DNA of 64,000 nt from Bermanella sp034111105. GTDB taxonomy: Bacteria; Pseudomonadota; Gammaproteobacteria; Pseudomonadales; Oceanobacteraceae. The position numbers and the translations under genes were made by a program. This document shows positions 17,470 through 26,271 of this stretch, piece by piece (the stretch's first letter is position 1; the number at the start of each line of letters is the position of its first letter). Below the pieces are notes generated by a model that saw nothing but the letters and a program-made list of their open reading frames with translations, did not search any database and was not told the origin of the DNA. The stretch spans positions 1-64,000 of the forward strand of contig JAWUXY010000083.1 in the NCBI GenBank assembly GCA_034111105.1, given 5' to 3'.

Positions 17470-18276
17470 TTAATTCGCATAGGTAGGTGTTTTACGCGGT
17501 TTAGGTAACATGCCTTTCATTTTAACCGCCGCTTTACGCATTAAGTATTTAGGAAACGTTAAAATACTCACCTTACCAATTTGCAGCGCTTCATCGCCAC
17601 GATCAAATCGCAGTAGGTCTTGATAGTATTCTGTTAATGCTTGATCACGATGGTGAAAACGGCCGTCATCAGCGTCTTTTTCGAATACGGTGCCACCGAC
17701 GCTGCCTTCAAACACAAATCGCGCTGGGTTAAATTTAGCGGTGTCTTTTATGGCGATGGATTCACGATGATTTTTATCAATGGCACGGGCAATATCTAAG
17801 TGATGAATACTCGGTATTTTTACGCCATAAGGCGATGGGTATAAATTTTCAAAGTACATTGCCACATTACCTAAGCTTGATAATACACAAGCACAGTTAC
17901 TGATCCAGGTTTCTTTAAATAATGATTTTTTAATTATAAAGTTAAGCAAGAGCTTGCTCGTTAAGTGATGAGTAAGATTTTGCCCTCTCGAATCTGGGTG
18001 TACACAAGTTAAACCCAGATGCAGTACATTGCCGCGCCCTTTAACAGGTAAAAAAAGCGCAGAGCAAAAGCCCATAAGCTTGCCGTTTTCATCTCGTGCT
18101 AAACAGATAACGGCTTTATCAAGTTCTGACTTTTCACCCGATAGCGCTTGATAATTAGGTGTTTTTTGAAAGCAGCTAGCGGCAACGTCACGCAGTTCTG
18201 TGACTAACGCTTGTTGCTCTTGATCCGATAAAACCTGACCCGGAAACACAAGCTGCTCATATTGGTACTTACTCAT
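17470..18276 (-). CDS. GNAT-like acyltransferase
   Basis: A 268-residue protein. The central part has a GNAT-type pattern ('LARDENGKLMGFCSALFLP' strand, then 'LHLGLTCVHPDSRGQNLTHHL', an acetyl-CoA pyrophosphate-loop-like R-G-Q-N). The frame is open to 18420, but ATG 18276 is preceded by a good ribosome site (CAGGGAGACAGT) and begins the globular part (MSKYQYEQ), so I choose it. The substrate is unknown. It lies tail to tail with the Crp/Fnr gene. Confidence 0.75.
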   Translation of the reverse strand: MSKYQYEQLVFPGQVLSDQEQQALVTELRDVAASCFQKTPNYQALSGEKSELDKAVICLARDENGKLMGFCSALFLPVKGRGNVLHLGLTCVHPDSRGQNLTHHLTSKLLLNFIIKKSLFKETWISNCACVLSSLGNVAMYFENLYPSPYGVKIPSIHHLDIARAIDKNHRESIAIKDTAKFNPARFVFEGSVGGTVFEKDADDGRFHHRDQALTEYYQDLLRFDRGDEALQIGKVSILTFPKYLMRKAAVKMKGMLPKPRKTPTYAN

Positions 18277-18511
18277 ACTGTCTCCCTGACCCTTAAAAGT
18301 CATTCGTTCAATTAATAAGCCCAGACTAGGTGTGAGGTATGACAAAGATGTGACATTACATGTCAGTTTGATGAAACTTTCATCAATAACATAAAGGGAG
18401 TTATCCGGCCTAATATTCATATTCTCAATCTAATTGATCCAATCTTTATACGCATTACCCCCCATAGGTTCGCTAAACTCAGTACATAACGTAACCGAAT
18501 AAGGAATGAAA

Positions 18512-19381
18512 ATGGCCAAGCTATTACAAGGGGATCGTAAACCACTTGACGGATTCGAAGTCACCCGTATCCTGCCTAACTTTGATAAAAAAATGGTGGG
18601 ACCATTTATCTTCTTTGACCACATGGGGCCCGCCGTATTTGCGCCGGGCAATGGCATTGATGTACGCCCTCACCCACACATTGGCCTTGCAACCATTACC
18701 TATATGCTTGAAGGCCGTTTGCTGCACAGAGACAGCTTAGGTAATAACCTTGAGATTATTCCCGGAGATATCAACTGGATGACCGCAGGTAAAGGCATTA
18801 CTCATAGTGAGCGCGAAACGCTAGAGGTAAAAGCCGCAGAGCATACGCTAAACGGTTTACAAACATGGGTGGCCCTACCAAAAGACAAAGCTGAAATAGA
18901 GCCTTCTTTTACACATGTGAAAAAATCGCAACTGCCTCACTTTATGAAAGAAGGGGTTTTAATGCGCTTAATTGCAGGTGAAGCAGCAGGCAAAACCGCC
19001 CCGATTAAAACCTACAGCCCAATGTTTTATATGGATGTGCTGGCACCGCAAGGTAAAACCATTGATCGACCCAATCCCGATCAAGAATGCGCGGCTTATG
19101 TGCTACAAGGTGAAATACGTATTGGGGAGCAATCGTTTGGGGTTGGCCAGTTTGTGCTATTGGAAGACGAGCAATCAATACAAACCAATCAACAAAGCCG
19201 TTTCGTATTATTGGGTGGCGAGCGCTGGGAAGAAACCCCTCATATGTTTTGGAACTTTGTATCGTTTGATAAAAATCGACTTGCAAAAGCCAAACAAGAT
19301 TGGAAAGGTGGCCGTTTTCCTACGATCCCTGGGGACGAAGATGAATTCACGCCACTGCCCGAAAAACCAACCGTAAAATAA
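18512..19381 (+). CDS. Pirin-family protein
   Basis: A 289-residue bicupin of the pirin family. The metal-binding histidines sit in 'VRPHPHIGLATITYMLEG' and 'MTAGKGITHSER', with 'SFTH' and the second cupin near 'QECAAYVLQGEIRIG'. Bacterial pirins bind iron and can act as quercetinase-like dioxygenases or redox modulators. Two ATGs are in frame, at 18506 and 18512; AAGGA at 18501-18505 is properly spaced only for 18512. It is a single gene convergent with the GAF histidine kinase. Confidence 0.92.
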   Translation: MAKLLQGDRKPLDGFEVTRILPNFDKKMVGPFIFFDHMGPAVFAPGNGIDVRPHPHIGLATITYMLEGRLLHRDSLGNNLEIIPGDINWMTAGKGITHSERETLEVKAAEHTLNGLQTWVALPKDKAEIEPSFTHVKKSQLPHFMKEGVLMRLIAGEAAGKTAPIKTYSPMFYMDVLAPQGKTIDRPNPDQECAAYVLQGEIRIGEQSFGVGQFVLLEDEQSIQTNQQSRFVLLGGERWEETPHMFWNFVSFDKNRLAKAKQDWKGGRFPTIPGDEDEFTPLPEKPTVK

Positions 19382-19435
19382 TTACATAAATAAATGCTGA
19401 TCAATCTACTATCCGACAATAAACGCATTTTGTTT

Positions 19436-19475
19436 TTATATGATTATCTTAATAGCCATTAAGATAATCATATAA
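19436..19475. terminator. Long AT-rich hairpin between convergent genes
   Basis: A perfect 17-bp inverted repeat (19436-19452 and 19459-19475) with a 6-base loop TAGCCA lies in the gap between convergent pirin and kinase genes. Its placement suggests a bidirectional transcription end. It lacks the GC-rich base and T-tract of a standard intrinsic terminator, so it could also be a protein-binding palindrome. Confidence 0.55.
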
Positions 19476-19523
19476 GTCACACAGTAAAAGCATAGAGGCA
19501 AAATTAAACAGTCATATATGAAA

Positions 19524-20723
19524 TTATAACGAGGGTGTCATAGGTAAGCTGAATTTTATACGCGCACCGTTGGTGTACTGCTTATCAACCCAGATACGAC
19601 CATTTTGAGTGGTAATCAACTCGGCGCATAAACTAAGGCCAATACCGGTTCCTTTAACGCCAGCAGTGTCCGCTTGACTATCTACCGATGATTCAAATAA
19701 TTTATCAAGCACAGCCGGTGAGATACCATCACCTTGATCTTCAATACTGATAACAATATTTTGATTCTCTTTAACTGCACTGATTTTGATCATGCCGTGA
19801 TCCGGGGAATATTTAATGGCATTGGCTAAAATATTTCGCAAAATTGTTTTACCGATCGCCACATCCGCCAGTACGGTTAGTGCAGGGTCAATATTATTTT
19901 GGCAATCAATCATTTTTAATTGTATCGAGTCTTGTAGCAGCTCTATACTTTCTTGTGCAATCGGTGCGAGGTGGCAAAGCGTCGGTGTCGATTGGGTGCG
20001 TCCTAAGCGTTGCTGCGTCCACTGGATGAGTTCTTCTAATACCTGAAAAACCTGTAATGAAGACGATAAAATCCCGCCAGCCATACTCTGAATTTTATCA
20101 GAATCAACCGTGCCAACATTGTCATATAAGAGACGAGACAGACCAATGATGCCGGTAAAGGGCGAGCGTAAATCGTGACCAATGACTGAAAACATTTTCT
20201 CCCGTTCTTGGTCTACTTGCTTTAATTTTTTGTAATTAACTCTCAGCTCAAGCTGACCTATTACCTGCTTGGCTAGTATCTGCAATGCGCGCTTTTGTTC
20301 ATCGGTTAATGTTTTTGGCTCTTGATCTATTACGCATAACGTTCCGATCGGCAGCCCATTTTCTGAGACTAACGGAGCACCTGCATAAAAACGAATATTA
20401 GGGTCTTTTGTAACAAGAGGGTTATCCGCAAAGCGATCATCTTCTAACGCATTGGGTATTTCAAACACGTCAGGTTGTAAAATCGCATGGGCACAAAAGG
20501 CAAGTTCTCTCGGTGTTTCATGGGCATCTAAACCCACGCGAGATTTAAACCACTGACGATCCGAATCAATCAAACTGATAAGTGAAACAGGCGCACCACA
20601 AATGTTACTCGCAAGCTCAGTTAACTCATCAAAGGCCTCTTCATCCTCGCTGTCTAACACATCAAAACGCATCAATTCAGCTAAACGCTGAGCTTCGTTT
20701 TCATGCTGCGGAGCACTTTGCAT
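19524..20723 (-). CDS. GAF-domain sensor histidine kinase
   Basis: A 399-residue soluble kinase. A GAF domain at about residues 25-160 ('VSLISLIDSDRQWFKSRVGLD', broken by the usual 'APLVSENGLPIGTLCVID') is followed by a HisKA helix with the phosphorylatable His in 'FSVIGHDLRSPFTG' and an HATPase domain ('NAIKYSP', 'IEDQGDGIS', 'GTGIGLSLC'). There is no transmembrane segment and no receiver domain. No response regulator gene is adjacent, so it is an orphan. It starts just beyond the terminator of the ectoine operon. Confidence 0.92.
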   Translation of the reverse strand: MQSAPQHENEAQRLAELMRFDVLDSEDEEAFDELTELASNICGAPVSLISLIDSDRQWFKSRVGLDAHETPRELAFCAHAILQPDVFEIPNALEDDRFADNPLVTKDPNIRFYAGAPLVSENGLPIGTLCVIDQEPKTLTDEQKRALQILAKQVIGQLELRVNYKKLKQVDQEREKMFSVIGHDLRSPFTGIIGLSRLLYDNVGTVDSDKIQSMAGGILSSSLQVFQVLEELIQWTQQRLGRTQSTPTLCHLAPIAQESIELLQDSIQLKMIDCQNNIDPALTVLADVAIGKTILRNILANAIKYSPDHGMIKISAVKENQNIVISIEDQGDGISPAVLDKLFESSVDSQADTAGVKGTGIGLSLCAELITTQNGRIWVDKQYTNGARIKFSLPMTPSL

Positions 20724-20798
20724 GGCTCACCTCTCCTACAAACTACCTTAATACTAGATCACAATGCGGAGAGTGCTCAGCTATTAGGCACATAATGC

Positions 20799-20832
20799 AA
20801 AAAGGCCAAATGATTCTTCATTTGGCCTTTTT
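20799..20832 (-). terminator. Terminator of the ectoine operon
   Basis: AAAAAGGCCAAATGA (20799-20813) and TCATTTGGCCTTTTT (20818-20832) make a perfect 15-bp stem with a TTCT loop and a T-tract on both strands. It lies 10 bases past the stop of the TPR protein gene, the last gene of the ect cluster. Confidence 0.93.
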
Positions 20833-20841
20833 AATGAGCAA

Positions 20842-21762
20842 TTACGCAGACTCATCGGTTTGATTTAAAGCATCCTCACCAATGAGTTCTTTAAAGCGCT
20901 CATTGTCATGCAGGGGCTTCATAACAGGGTCACTGAGAATATCTTCTCTGTAGGTATCCGTTCGCTCTAGAACCTCTGCGACGTAGTTAACCGCTTCTTC
21001 ATGCATGCCTAGTACAGTATAAGCACAGGCTAATTGATAAAATGCATGGCTGTTTTCAGGGTCAATCGCCAGTGCTTGATAGCACAGATTAATGGCCCAT
21101 TGCGGCTCATTGAGCTCCAGCACCGCATCTGCTTTGTACGTCAGTGCTTCGGTATCATCACGGCGTAATTTCAAGATCTGATCATAGACCGCAATCTTAT
21201 TGTTGAAGTTATTCTCACGAGCGGCTCTTAACCACAAAGACTGACGTTCTTGTGTTAACTCGATCTCTTCGCGGTTATCTTCAATATCCTGGGTCTTTTG
21301 GTTCAGCTGACTTTCAATGACGTGTAAACGGCGCTCATATTCACCCACCAAACGCGAGATTTCTTCGTCGGCCTGCGAATGTACACGTTCTTTTATATCT
21401 CGAATTGAGGTCCAACCTACGATCACTAAAATCGACGTAGCCGCTGCAATCAAATAAAAGAAATAGGTTACCGTATTGGTCGAATACATGACCGCGCGAT
21501 CAACACTGCTATGTTCTCGGTCAACAATCTGCTGAATAATCTCCGATTTTTGGGCGGCAAGCTCTGTGCGCAGTTGCTTTAAGTCATCAAGTACATAACG
21601 CTCTACAAATGGGTTGAATAATGGCTCTTTTAACGCCTCAACAACCACTTTTGCTTGGTCATTTTTTTTATCTCGAGCGTCATCTGTCGCGCCTGCTGCC
21701 CACACTTGCTGGCTGATTAGAGCAAGTGCAATAACCAATCCCTTTATTAGGATGCCAGGCAT
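20842..21762 (-). CDS. TPR-containing membrane protein at the end of the ect operon
   Basis: A 306-residue protein. It has a signal peptide-like N-terminus ending near 'VWAAGA' (about residue 24), a polar stretch, a membrane helix 'TVTYFFYLIAAATSILVIVGW' (about 99-119), a coiled coil (about 125-180) and tetratricopeptide repeats ('AINLCYQALAIDPENSHAFY' region, about 195-265). Its start overlaps the end of the aspartokinase gene by 16 bases, so it is translated together with the ectoine genes. The role is unknown; a membrane-anchored scaffold or sensor for the osmotic response is my inference. Confidence 0.82.
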   Translation of the reverse strand: MPGILIKGLVIALALISQQVWAAGATDDARDKKNDQAKVVVEALKEPLFNPFVERYVLDDLKQLRTELAAQKSEIIQQIVDREHSSVDRAVMYSTNTVTYFFYLIAAATSILVIVGWTSIRDIKERVHSQADEEISRLVGEYERRLHVIESQLNQKTQDIEDNREEIELTQERQSLWLRAARENNFNNKIAVYDQILKLRRDDTEALTYKADAVLELNEPQWAINLCYQALAIDPENSHAFYQLACAYTVLGMHEEAVNYVAEVLERTDTYREDILSDPVMKPLHDNERFKELIGEDALNQTDESA

Positions 21763-23192
21763 ATAGCGTCCCCATGTTCATGCACTTCGACTAAGCAACT
21801 GTGTAAACTCTTTACCGCTTGCTCGTAATCACTTTCATTTACTAAAAATTGCATATAAACCTGACGCATAGATTGGTGCATGGCAAGAACACTGATATTT
21901 TGATCCGCCAACGCTTTAACTGTTCTAGCTAAAATACCCGGCACTTGCATATCGCTACCGATAGCAGAAACAATGGCTACTTTTTGCTGTTTGATTTCCG
22001 CTTCATCGAAATGCTCTTCTAAAGCCGCTCGAATACGCTTCACCGTTTTAAGATTAGTCGATAAATAGTGAGTAATGGTATTAGCGTTAATATCTTTTGA
22101 GACAATATGAGCTTTAAAACGCTGAATGATTCGCAAAATGTCCTGATCAACCTGCTGAATGTTACCCGCCATGTCTTGATCAAAGACCTCGATGGCATAC
22201 ACGCCTTTGCAACCGGCGATGATTTCTACGCACGGTTTATCGCTGACATAATCACCTGTGATCAAGGTGCCAGTGTGCTCTGGTTCAAATGTGTTTTTAA
22301 CACGCAGTGCAATATTGTTTTGGCGTAAGCCTTTTGCGGCTTTAGGGTGAATGGCTTCCATCCCTAAATTAGCAAGTTGGTCAGCAACGTCGTAGTTGGT
22401 ACGCCCAATTGGAACCGCGTTATGCTCACCAACTAATCGAGGGTCAGCGCTGCTTAAGTGAAACTCTTTGTGAATAACGGCTTCTTTGGCATGGCTTAAT
22501 ACCGCAATACGGCTAAAGGTCATTTCAGAATAACCACGATCAAACGTGCTCATTAGTCCGTCTTGACTGTGTGCATAACCGGTAACGATTGGCAGCTGTG
22601 TACTTAGGTCAATGTGTTCGAAGGCCAGTTTAATGCGTTCGTCTAATGTCGTGTGCTCGCTACTTTGCCAAGCGGTTAAATCCACAAAAATAGCATTCAC
22701 GCCATCACGCTGTAATAACTCGGCCATGTTCCAAGCACTGTGGGCTTCGCCCAAGCTCGCTAACATTTCACGTACGGTCGCAAGGTGGTCTTCAATTGCA
22801 AAATGACCATGACTGCACAAGCTTTGTAAATCCGCCAGCACGTGTTGTGCATTATCAATGCGTTCACAAATAAACTGATTGGCTTTAACCAATAATGCAT
22901 CTGAAAATAACAGCGCATTAATCGCCAACATCTCTTGTTTAAGGCTAAGCAATGCGGCTAACCAGCTATCGTCATTCACACCATTGGCAAACAATGCGTA
23001 TACGCCAGGCTGACCATTCTTTTTATGTTCAAGCAATTTGTCCGTCAAGCCGCCATAGGCGCTCACTACAAATATACGCTGATAAAGATCGCCCTTCCCC
23101 ACTGGCTGTAAGATGATATTGTCTCGAACCGAGACATAATCAGTCATGGATGTACCGCCAATTTTTTCTACACTATGATTTGCCAATGACAT
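21747..23192 (-). CDS. ask: Ectoine-type aspartate kinase
   Basis: A 481-residue aspartokinase beginning 'HSVEKIGGTSM', the family's kinase signature (usual KFGGTS). The core continues through 'FDRGYSEMTFSRIAV', and two C-terminal ACT domains follow (about 330-475). Aspartokinases of this Ask_Ect type are encoded with ectABC in many proteobacteria and supply L-aspartyl phosphate for the aspartate semialdehyde that EctB uses, reportedly escaping normal lysine/threonine feedback. Its location 54 bases after ectC supports this. The family assignment is firm; feedback behaviour is inferred. Confidence 0.93.
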   Translation of the reverse strand: MSLANHSVEKIGGTSMTDYVSVRDNIILQPVGKGDLYQRIFVVSAYGGLTDKLLEHKKNGQPGVYALFANGVNDDSWLAALLSLKQEMLAINALLFSDALLVKANQFICERIDNAQHVLADLQSLCSHGHFAIEDHLATVREMLASLGEAHSAWNMAELLQRDGVNAIFVDLTAWQSSEHTTLDERIKLAFEHIDLSTQLPIVTGYAHSQDGLMSTFDRGYSEMTFSRIAVLSHAKEAVIHKEFHLSSADPRLVGEHNAVPIGRTNYDVADQLANLGMEAIHPKAAKGLRQNNIALRVKNTFEPEHTGTLITGDYVSDKPCVEIIAGCKGVYAIEVFDQDMAGNIQQVDQDILRIIQRFKAHIVSKDINANTITHYLSTNLKTVKRIRAALEEHFDEAEIKQQKVAIVSAIGSDMQVPGILARTVKALADQNISVLAMHQSMRQVYMQFLVNESDYEQAVKSLHSCLVEVHEHGDAICLAS

Positions 23193-23246
23193 ATTTTTTC
23201 CACTTTATTCTACTAATCTAATGTTAAATTGAATGAACGAATCAAA

Positions 23247-23651
23247 TTAGTCGGTGATGACGTCAGCTTGTAGCTCGTACGCACCATCTTTGTTATGTAC
23301 TTCGTTACCAATAACAGGAGGGTTAAACACACACGCCATTTTCATTTCTGTTGTCGCGCGTAAAACATGTTTATCATGCTTATCTAGGATATAAATAGTT
23401 CCGGGTTTAATCGGGTAAACCTTACCATCGGCTAACGTTTCAACTTCACCTTCGCCAGACATACAAAACACAGACTCTAAATGGTTCTGGTAGTGCATTT
23501 GAAAATCAGCACCGGCATAAATAGTCGTAATGTGAAAAGAAAAACCCATATTGTCATCTTTTAACAACAGGCGCGTGCTGTCCCAGTTATTGCTTGGGTC
23601 AACCACTTTACGGTTTGTTTGCTCTGCTTCTTCTAATGTTCTTACAATCAT
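23247..23651 (-). CDS. ectC: Ectoine synthase EctC
   Basis: A 134-residue cupin enzyme that cyclises N-gamma-acetyl-diaminobutyrate to ectoine. It shows the typical start 'MIVRTLEEAEQTNRKVVDPSNNW', the cupin block 'YQNHLESVFCMSGEGEVE' with the metal-binding Glu, and 'LDKHDKHVLRA'. Length is standard. It lies between ectB and ask, all on the minus strand. Confidence 0.98.
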   Translation of the reverse strand: MIVRTLEEAEQTNRKVVDPSNNWDSTRLLLKDDNMGFSFHITTIYAGADFQMHYQNHLESVFCMSGEGEVETLADGKVYPIKPGTIYILDKHDKHVLRATTEMKMACVFNPPVIGNEVHNKDGAYELQADVITD

Positions 23652-23744
23652 AATAAAACCACTATTAATCTATAAAAATGTACATAATTTATTATGCATA
23701 GACTTTCATAAAAGAAAGCCTATGTCTGTTAACACGAGCCGATA

Positions 23745-25049
23745 TTAGCTGGCCATTTCAACGTCGTCGAAGTAATCCTTATCTTCAGGAATGTCTTCTT
23801 TTGCACACACGGCTCTAATCGCCTCTTCAACGATATCAAGGCCTTGTTTCAAGTTCTCATCACTGATGATCAGTGGGCATAGGAATTTAACCACTTCATC
23901 ATCTGCACCACTGGTTTCAATGATTAAATTTTTCTTAAAGGCCGCACGGGTGATTAGGTTGGCAATTTCACCATTCACACAGCTAATGCCTCGGAACATA
24001 CCACGACCACGAATCGTGAAGTTACCTTCACCGTATTTCTCGACAATGTCCTCTAAACGCTGGGCAATATAATCCCCTTTGCGCTTAATGTCTTTAGCGA
24101 ATTTGTCATCGCTCCAAAAAGTATCAATAGCCGCTTTTGCCGTCACGAAGGCGAAGTTATTACCACGGAAAGTACCGTTATGCTCACCTGGCTTCCAAAG
24201 GTCTAATTCTGGGCTCATCAATACAACGGCAAATGGTAACCCATAACCGCTAAATGACTTAGAAAGGGTCACGATATCAGGCTTAATACCGGCGTCTTCA
24301 AAGCTAAAAAATGTCCCCGTACGGCCACAACCGGCTTGGATATCATCAACAATGAGCAATACATCGTGCTTACGGCATACTTTTTCTAGGTTTTGTAACC
24401 ACTCAAAGCTAGCGGCGTTAATACCACCTTCCCCTTGAACGGTTTCAACAATCACCGCGGCAGGTAAATCAACACCACTGCTGGAATCTGACAAGACTTT
24501 ATCCAGATAAAAGGTCGTGTCCAGTTCATCACCCATATAACCATCAAAAGGCAAACGAGACGAGCCACCCAAACTTACACCCGCCGCACCACGGTGATGG
24601 GAGTTACCGGTAGTCGCAAGTGAGCCCAAGCTCACACCATGGAAACCATTAGTGAAAGAGATAACATTCTCACGGCCTTTAATATTACGGGCTAGCTTAA
24701 GTGCGGCTTCAACCGCGTTGGTACCCGTTGGGCCAGTAAATTGAACCATGTAGTTCAAATCACGCGGCTTTAAGATTTTTTCATTGAAGGTCTCAAGGAA
24801 CTCACCTTTCGCCTTGGTGTGTAAATCCAAACCGTGGCAAATACCGTCATCTTGAATATATTGAAGCAGCTTCTCTTTGAATACAGGGTGGTTATGGCCG
24901 TAGTTGAGCGTGCCAGCGCCAGCTAGGAAGTCAAGATACTGATTGCCGTCTTCATCGTATAAATACTCGCCTTGCGCTTTGTTGAATAAACGAGGGAATG
25001 CGCGGGCGTAAGATTGTACTTCTGATTCGATTTCGTCAAAAATTTTCAT
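23745..25049 (-). CDS. ectB: Diaminobutyrate-2-oxoglutarate transaminase EctB
   Basis: A 434-residue class III PLP aminotransferase. Lys264 in 'TLSKSFSGYG' is the PLP-binding lysine, and the cofactor-contacting Asp lies in 'VDDIQAGCGRTG' (235-245). It transfers an amino group from glutamate to aspartate semialdehyde, giving L-2,4-diaminobutyrate, the first dedicated ectoine step. The order ectA-ectB-ectC-ask is the classic one. Confidence 0.97.
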   Translation of the reverse strand: MKIFDEIESEVQSYARAFPRLFNKAQGEYLYDEDGNQYLDFLAGAGTLNYGHNHPVFKEKLLQYIQDDGICHGLDLHTKAKGEFLETFNEKILKPRDLNYMVQFTGPTGTNAVEAALKLARNIKGRENVISFTNGFHGVSLGSLATTGNSHHRGAAGVSLGGSSRLPFDGYMGDELDTTFYLDKVLSDSSSGVDLPAAVIVETVQGEGGINAASFEWLQNLEKVCRKHDVLLIVDDIQAGCGRTGTFFSFEDAGIKPDIVTLSKSFSGYGLPFAVVLMSPELDLWKPGEHNGTFRGNNFAFVTAKAAIDTFWSDDKFAKDIKRKGDYIAQRLEDIVEKYGEGNFTIRGRGMFRGISCVNGEIANLITRAAFKKNLIIETSGADDEVVKFLCPLIISDENLKQGLDIVEEAIRAVCAKEDIPEDKDYFDDVEMAS

Positions 25050-25108
25050 AATTCTTCCTTTCTATAAGAGAAATAATTAATAAGTTTAATAATGGGTAAT
25101 GAATAAGA

Positions 25109-25612
25109 TTAACTAAACGGCCCAATGCGGACGAGCATTTCGGTATCGTGCAAACCATTGAAGTGCTGTTGTTTTTCAAACATCACAGAACGGGTCAACT
25201 GCGTATTTAGCGTTTGTGCGGCGCGTTCAAATAACGCCCAAGACGCACCATTGGATTCTGTAATGGTGGTTTCAATAAATTTAACCTGCGCGCAATTCTC
25301 GCGCTGCAATATGTGCTGAATCATACGAGAGGCTAACCCTTGGCCTCGCGCCTTATCCGATACAGCCACTTGCCAGATAAACAATGTGTCGGGCTTGCCC
25401 GGCAAAATATAACCAGAAATAAAACCAACCAGTTGGCCTTTGCCATCATCACCATATAACACGGCCGCAACCGAGGTGTCGGCAAAGTGAGAGCACTGCA
25501 AGAGATTACAATAAGCAGAGTTGGTATCTAACGGCGGGCAGTTTTGCACCAATTCATACACTGACATGCCGTCTTCGGCTGTCGGTATCTGTAATTCAAT
25601 GGCGAGCGACAT
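25109..25612 (-). CDS. ectA: Diaminobutyrate acetyltransferase EctA
   Basis: A 167-residue GNAT enzyme ('QVAVSDKARGQGLASRMIQHI' acetyl-CoA motif, preceded by 'GFISGYILPGKPDTLFIW'). It acetylates diaminobutyrate at the gamma nitrogen. It is the first gene of the operon, with an upstream region that carries the candidate EctR operator. Confidence 0.96.
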   Translation of the reverse strand: MSLAIELQIPTAEDGMSVYELVQNCPPLDTNSAYCNLLQCSHFADTSVAAVLYGDDGKGQLVGFISGYILPGKPDTLFIWQVAVSDKARGQGLASRMIQHILQRENCAQVKFIETTITESNGASWALFERAAQTLNTQLTRSVMFEKQQHFNGLHDTEMLVRIGPFS

Positions 25613-25769
25613 AGATTTCTTTTCCTGTATTACCTTAAGGGCTCTATTATTTACTACTCTAAAGACTTTTTAAACCCCAAACGCCTAAATAAAGCAAATA
25701 TGTTCACAAAACATACTAATAAACACACATAATTGGCAAATAATAGGCATTCATCTTGAATTTTCTTTA

Positions 25770-25795
25770 GTACTATAAATATAGTACACTAAATA
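25770..25795. promoter_or_regulatory. Candidate EctR operator(s) upstream of ectA
   Basis: Bases 25778-25795 read AATATAGT-AC-ACTAAATA. On the ectA strand this is TATTTAGT-GT-ACTATATT, which differs at one base from the EctR1 site I recall from Methylomicrobium alcaliphilum (TATTTAGT-GT-ACTATATA, two 8-base half-sites with a 2-base gap). It overlaps a second perfect palindrome, GTACTAT-AAAT-ATAGTAC (25770-25787). The position, between ectA and the divergent CheW/MarR genes, is right for repression of both. Confidence 0.85.
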
Positions 25796-25836
25796 TTAAT
25801 TGATATTTATCACTCAAAAGATGGTAATTTAATTCC

Positions 25837-26271
25837 ATGAACGATGTATTAACCAAAGATCAATGGATTAGTTTCTATATAAATGATGCGGCTTACGCTC
25901 AGTCCATTACGACTTTGCGGGAAATCGTGCCCTATCGCCCACCAGCTTCCGTACCGGGTGCACCTCAAGAAGTTGAAGGGATCATGAATATTCGTGGTGA
26001 TGTTGTCAGCGTCATTAATGGTCGCGACTTAATGAACGCCCCCAGCCATGAACCTGACGATAACAGCCGCATCCTCATCATTGAGAATGAGGGCAGTTTT
26101 ATAGGCTTCAGCGTCGACCGCGTCAGCGAAATCATAGGGTTTAATAATGACCAAATTGAAGCGGGTCATGCGGAGCACAACTTAATCAAAGGCACGGTAA
26201 ATTTAGCCAATGAGTTGTTTATCGTGATTGATTTAACACAATATCAAGACGCGCAAGGTAACTATGAATGA
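25837..26271 (+). CDS. Stand-alone CheW-like protein in the ectoine locus
   Basis: A 144-residue single CheW domain: 'WISFYINDAAYAQSITTLREIVPY' start, the conserved 'VEGIMNIRGDVVSVINGRDLM', 'FIGFSVDRVSEIIGF', and 'LIKGTVNLANELFIVIDL' end. CheW normally couples chemoreceptors to CheA. No other chemotaxis gene is near. Its last 8 bases overlap the start of the EctR-like MarR gene, so it is co-translated with a transcription factor and is divergent from ectA. I infer a regulatory or signalling role in the osmotic response; the partner is unknown. Confidence 0.88.
   Translation: MNDVLTKDQWISFYINDAAYAQSITTLREIVPYRPPASVPGAPQEVEGIMNIRGDVVSVINGRDLMNAPSHEPDDNSRILIIENEGSFIGFSVDRVSEIIGFNNDQIEAGHAEHNLIKGTVNLANELFIVIDLTQYQDAQGNYE

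Noticed and set aside
18972..19376. 134-codon frame inside the pirin gene, other frame
   Set aside because: Overlaps a firm pirin gene throughout and shows no protein-family motif.
25837..26271. Full chemotaxis cluster around the CheW-like gene
   Set aside because: No CheA, CheY, CheR, CheB or receptor gene lies anywhere near; it is a stand-alone CheW domain.
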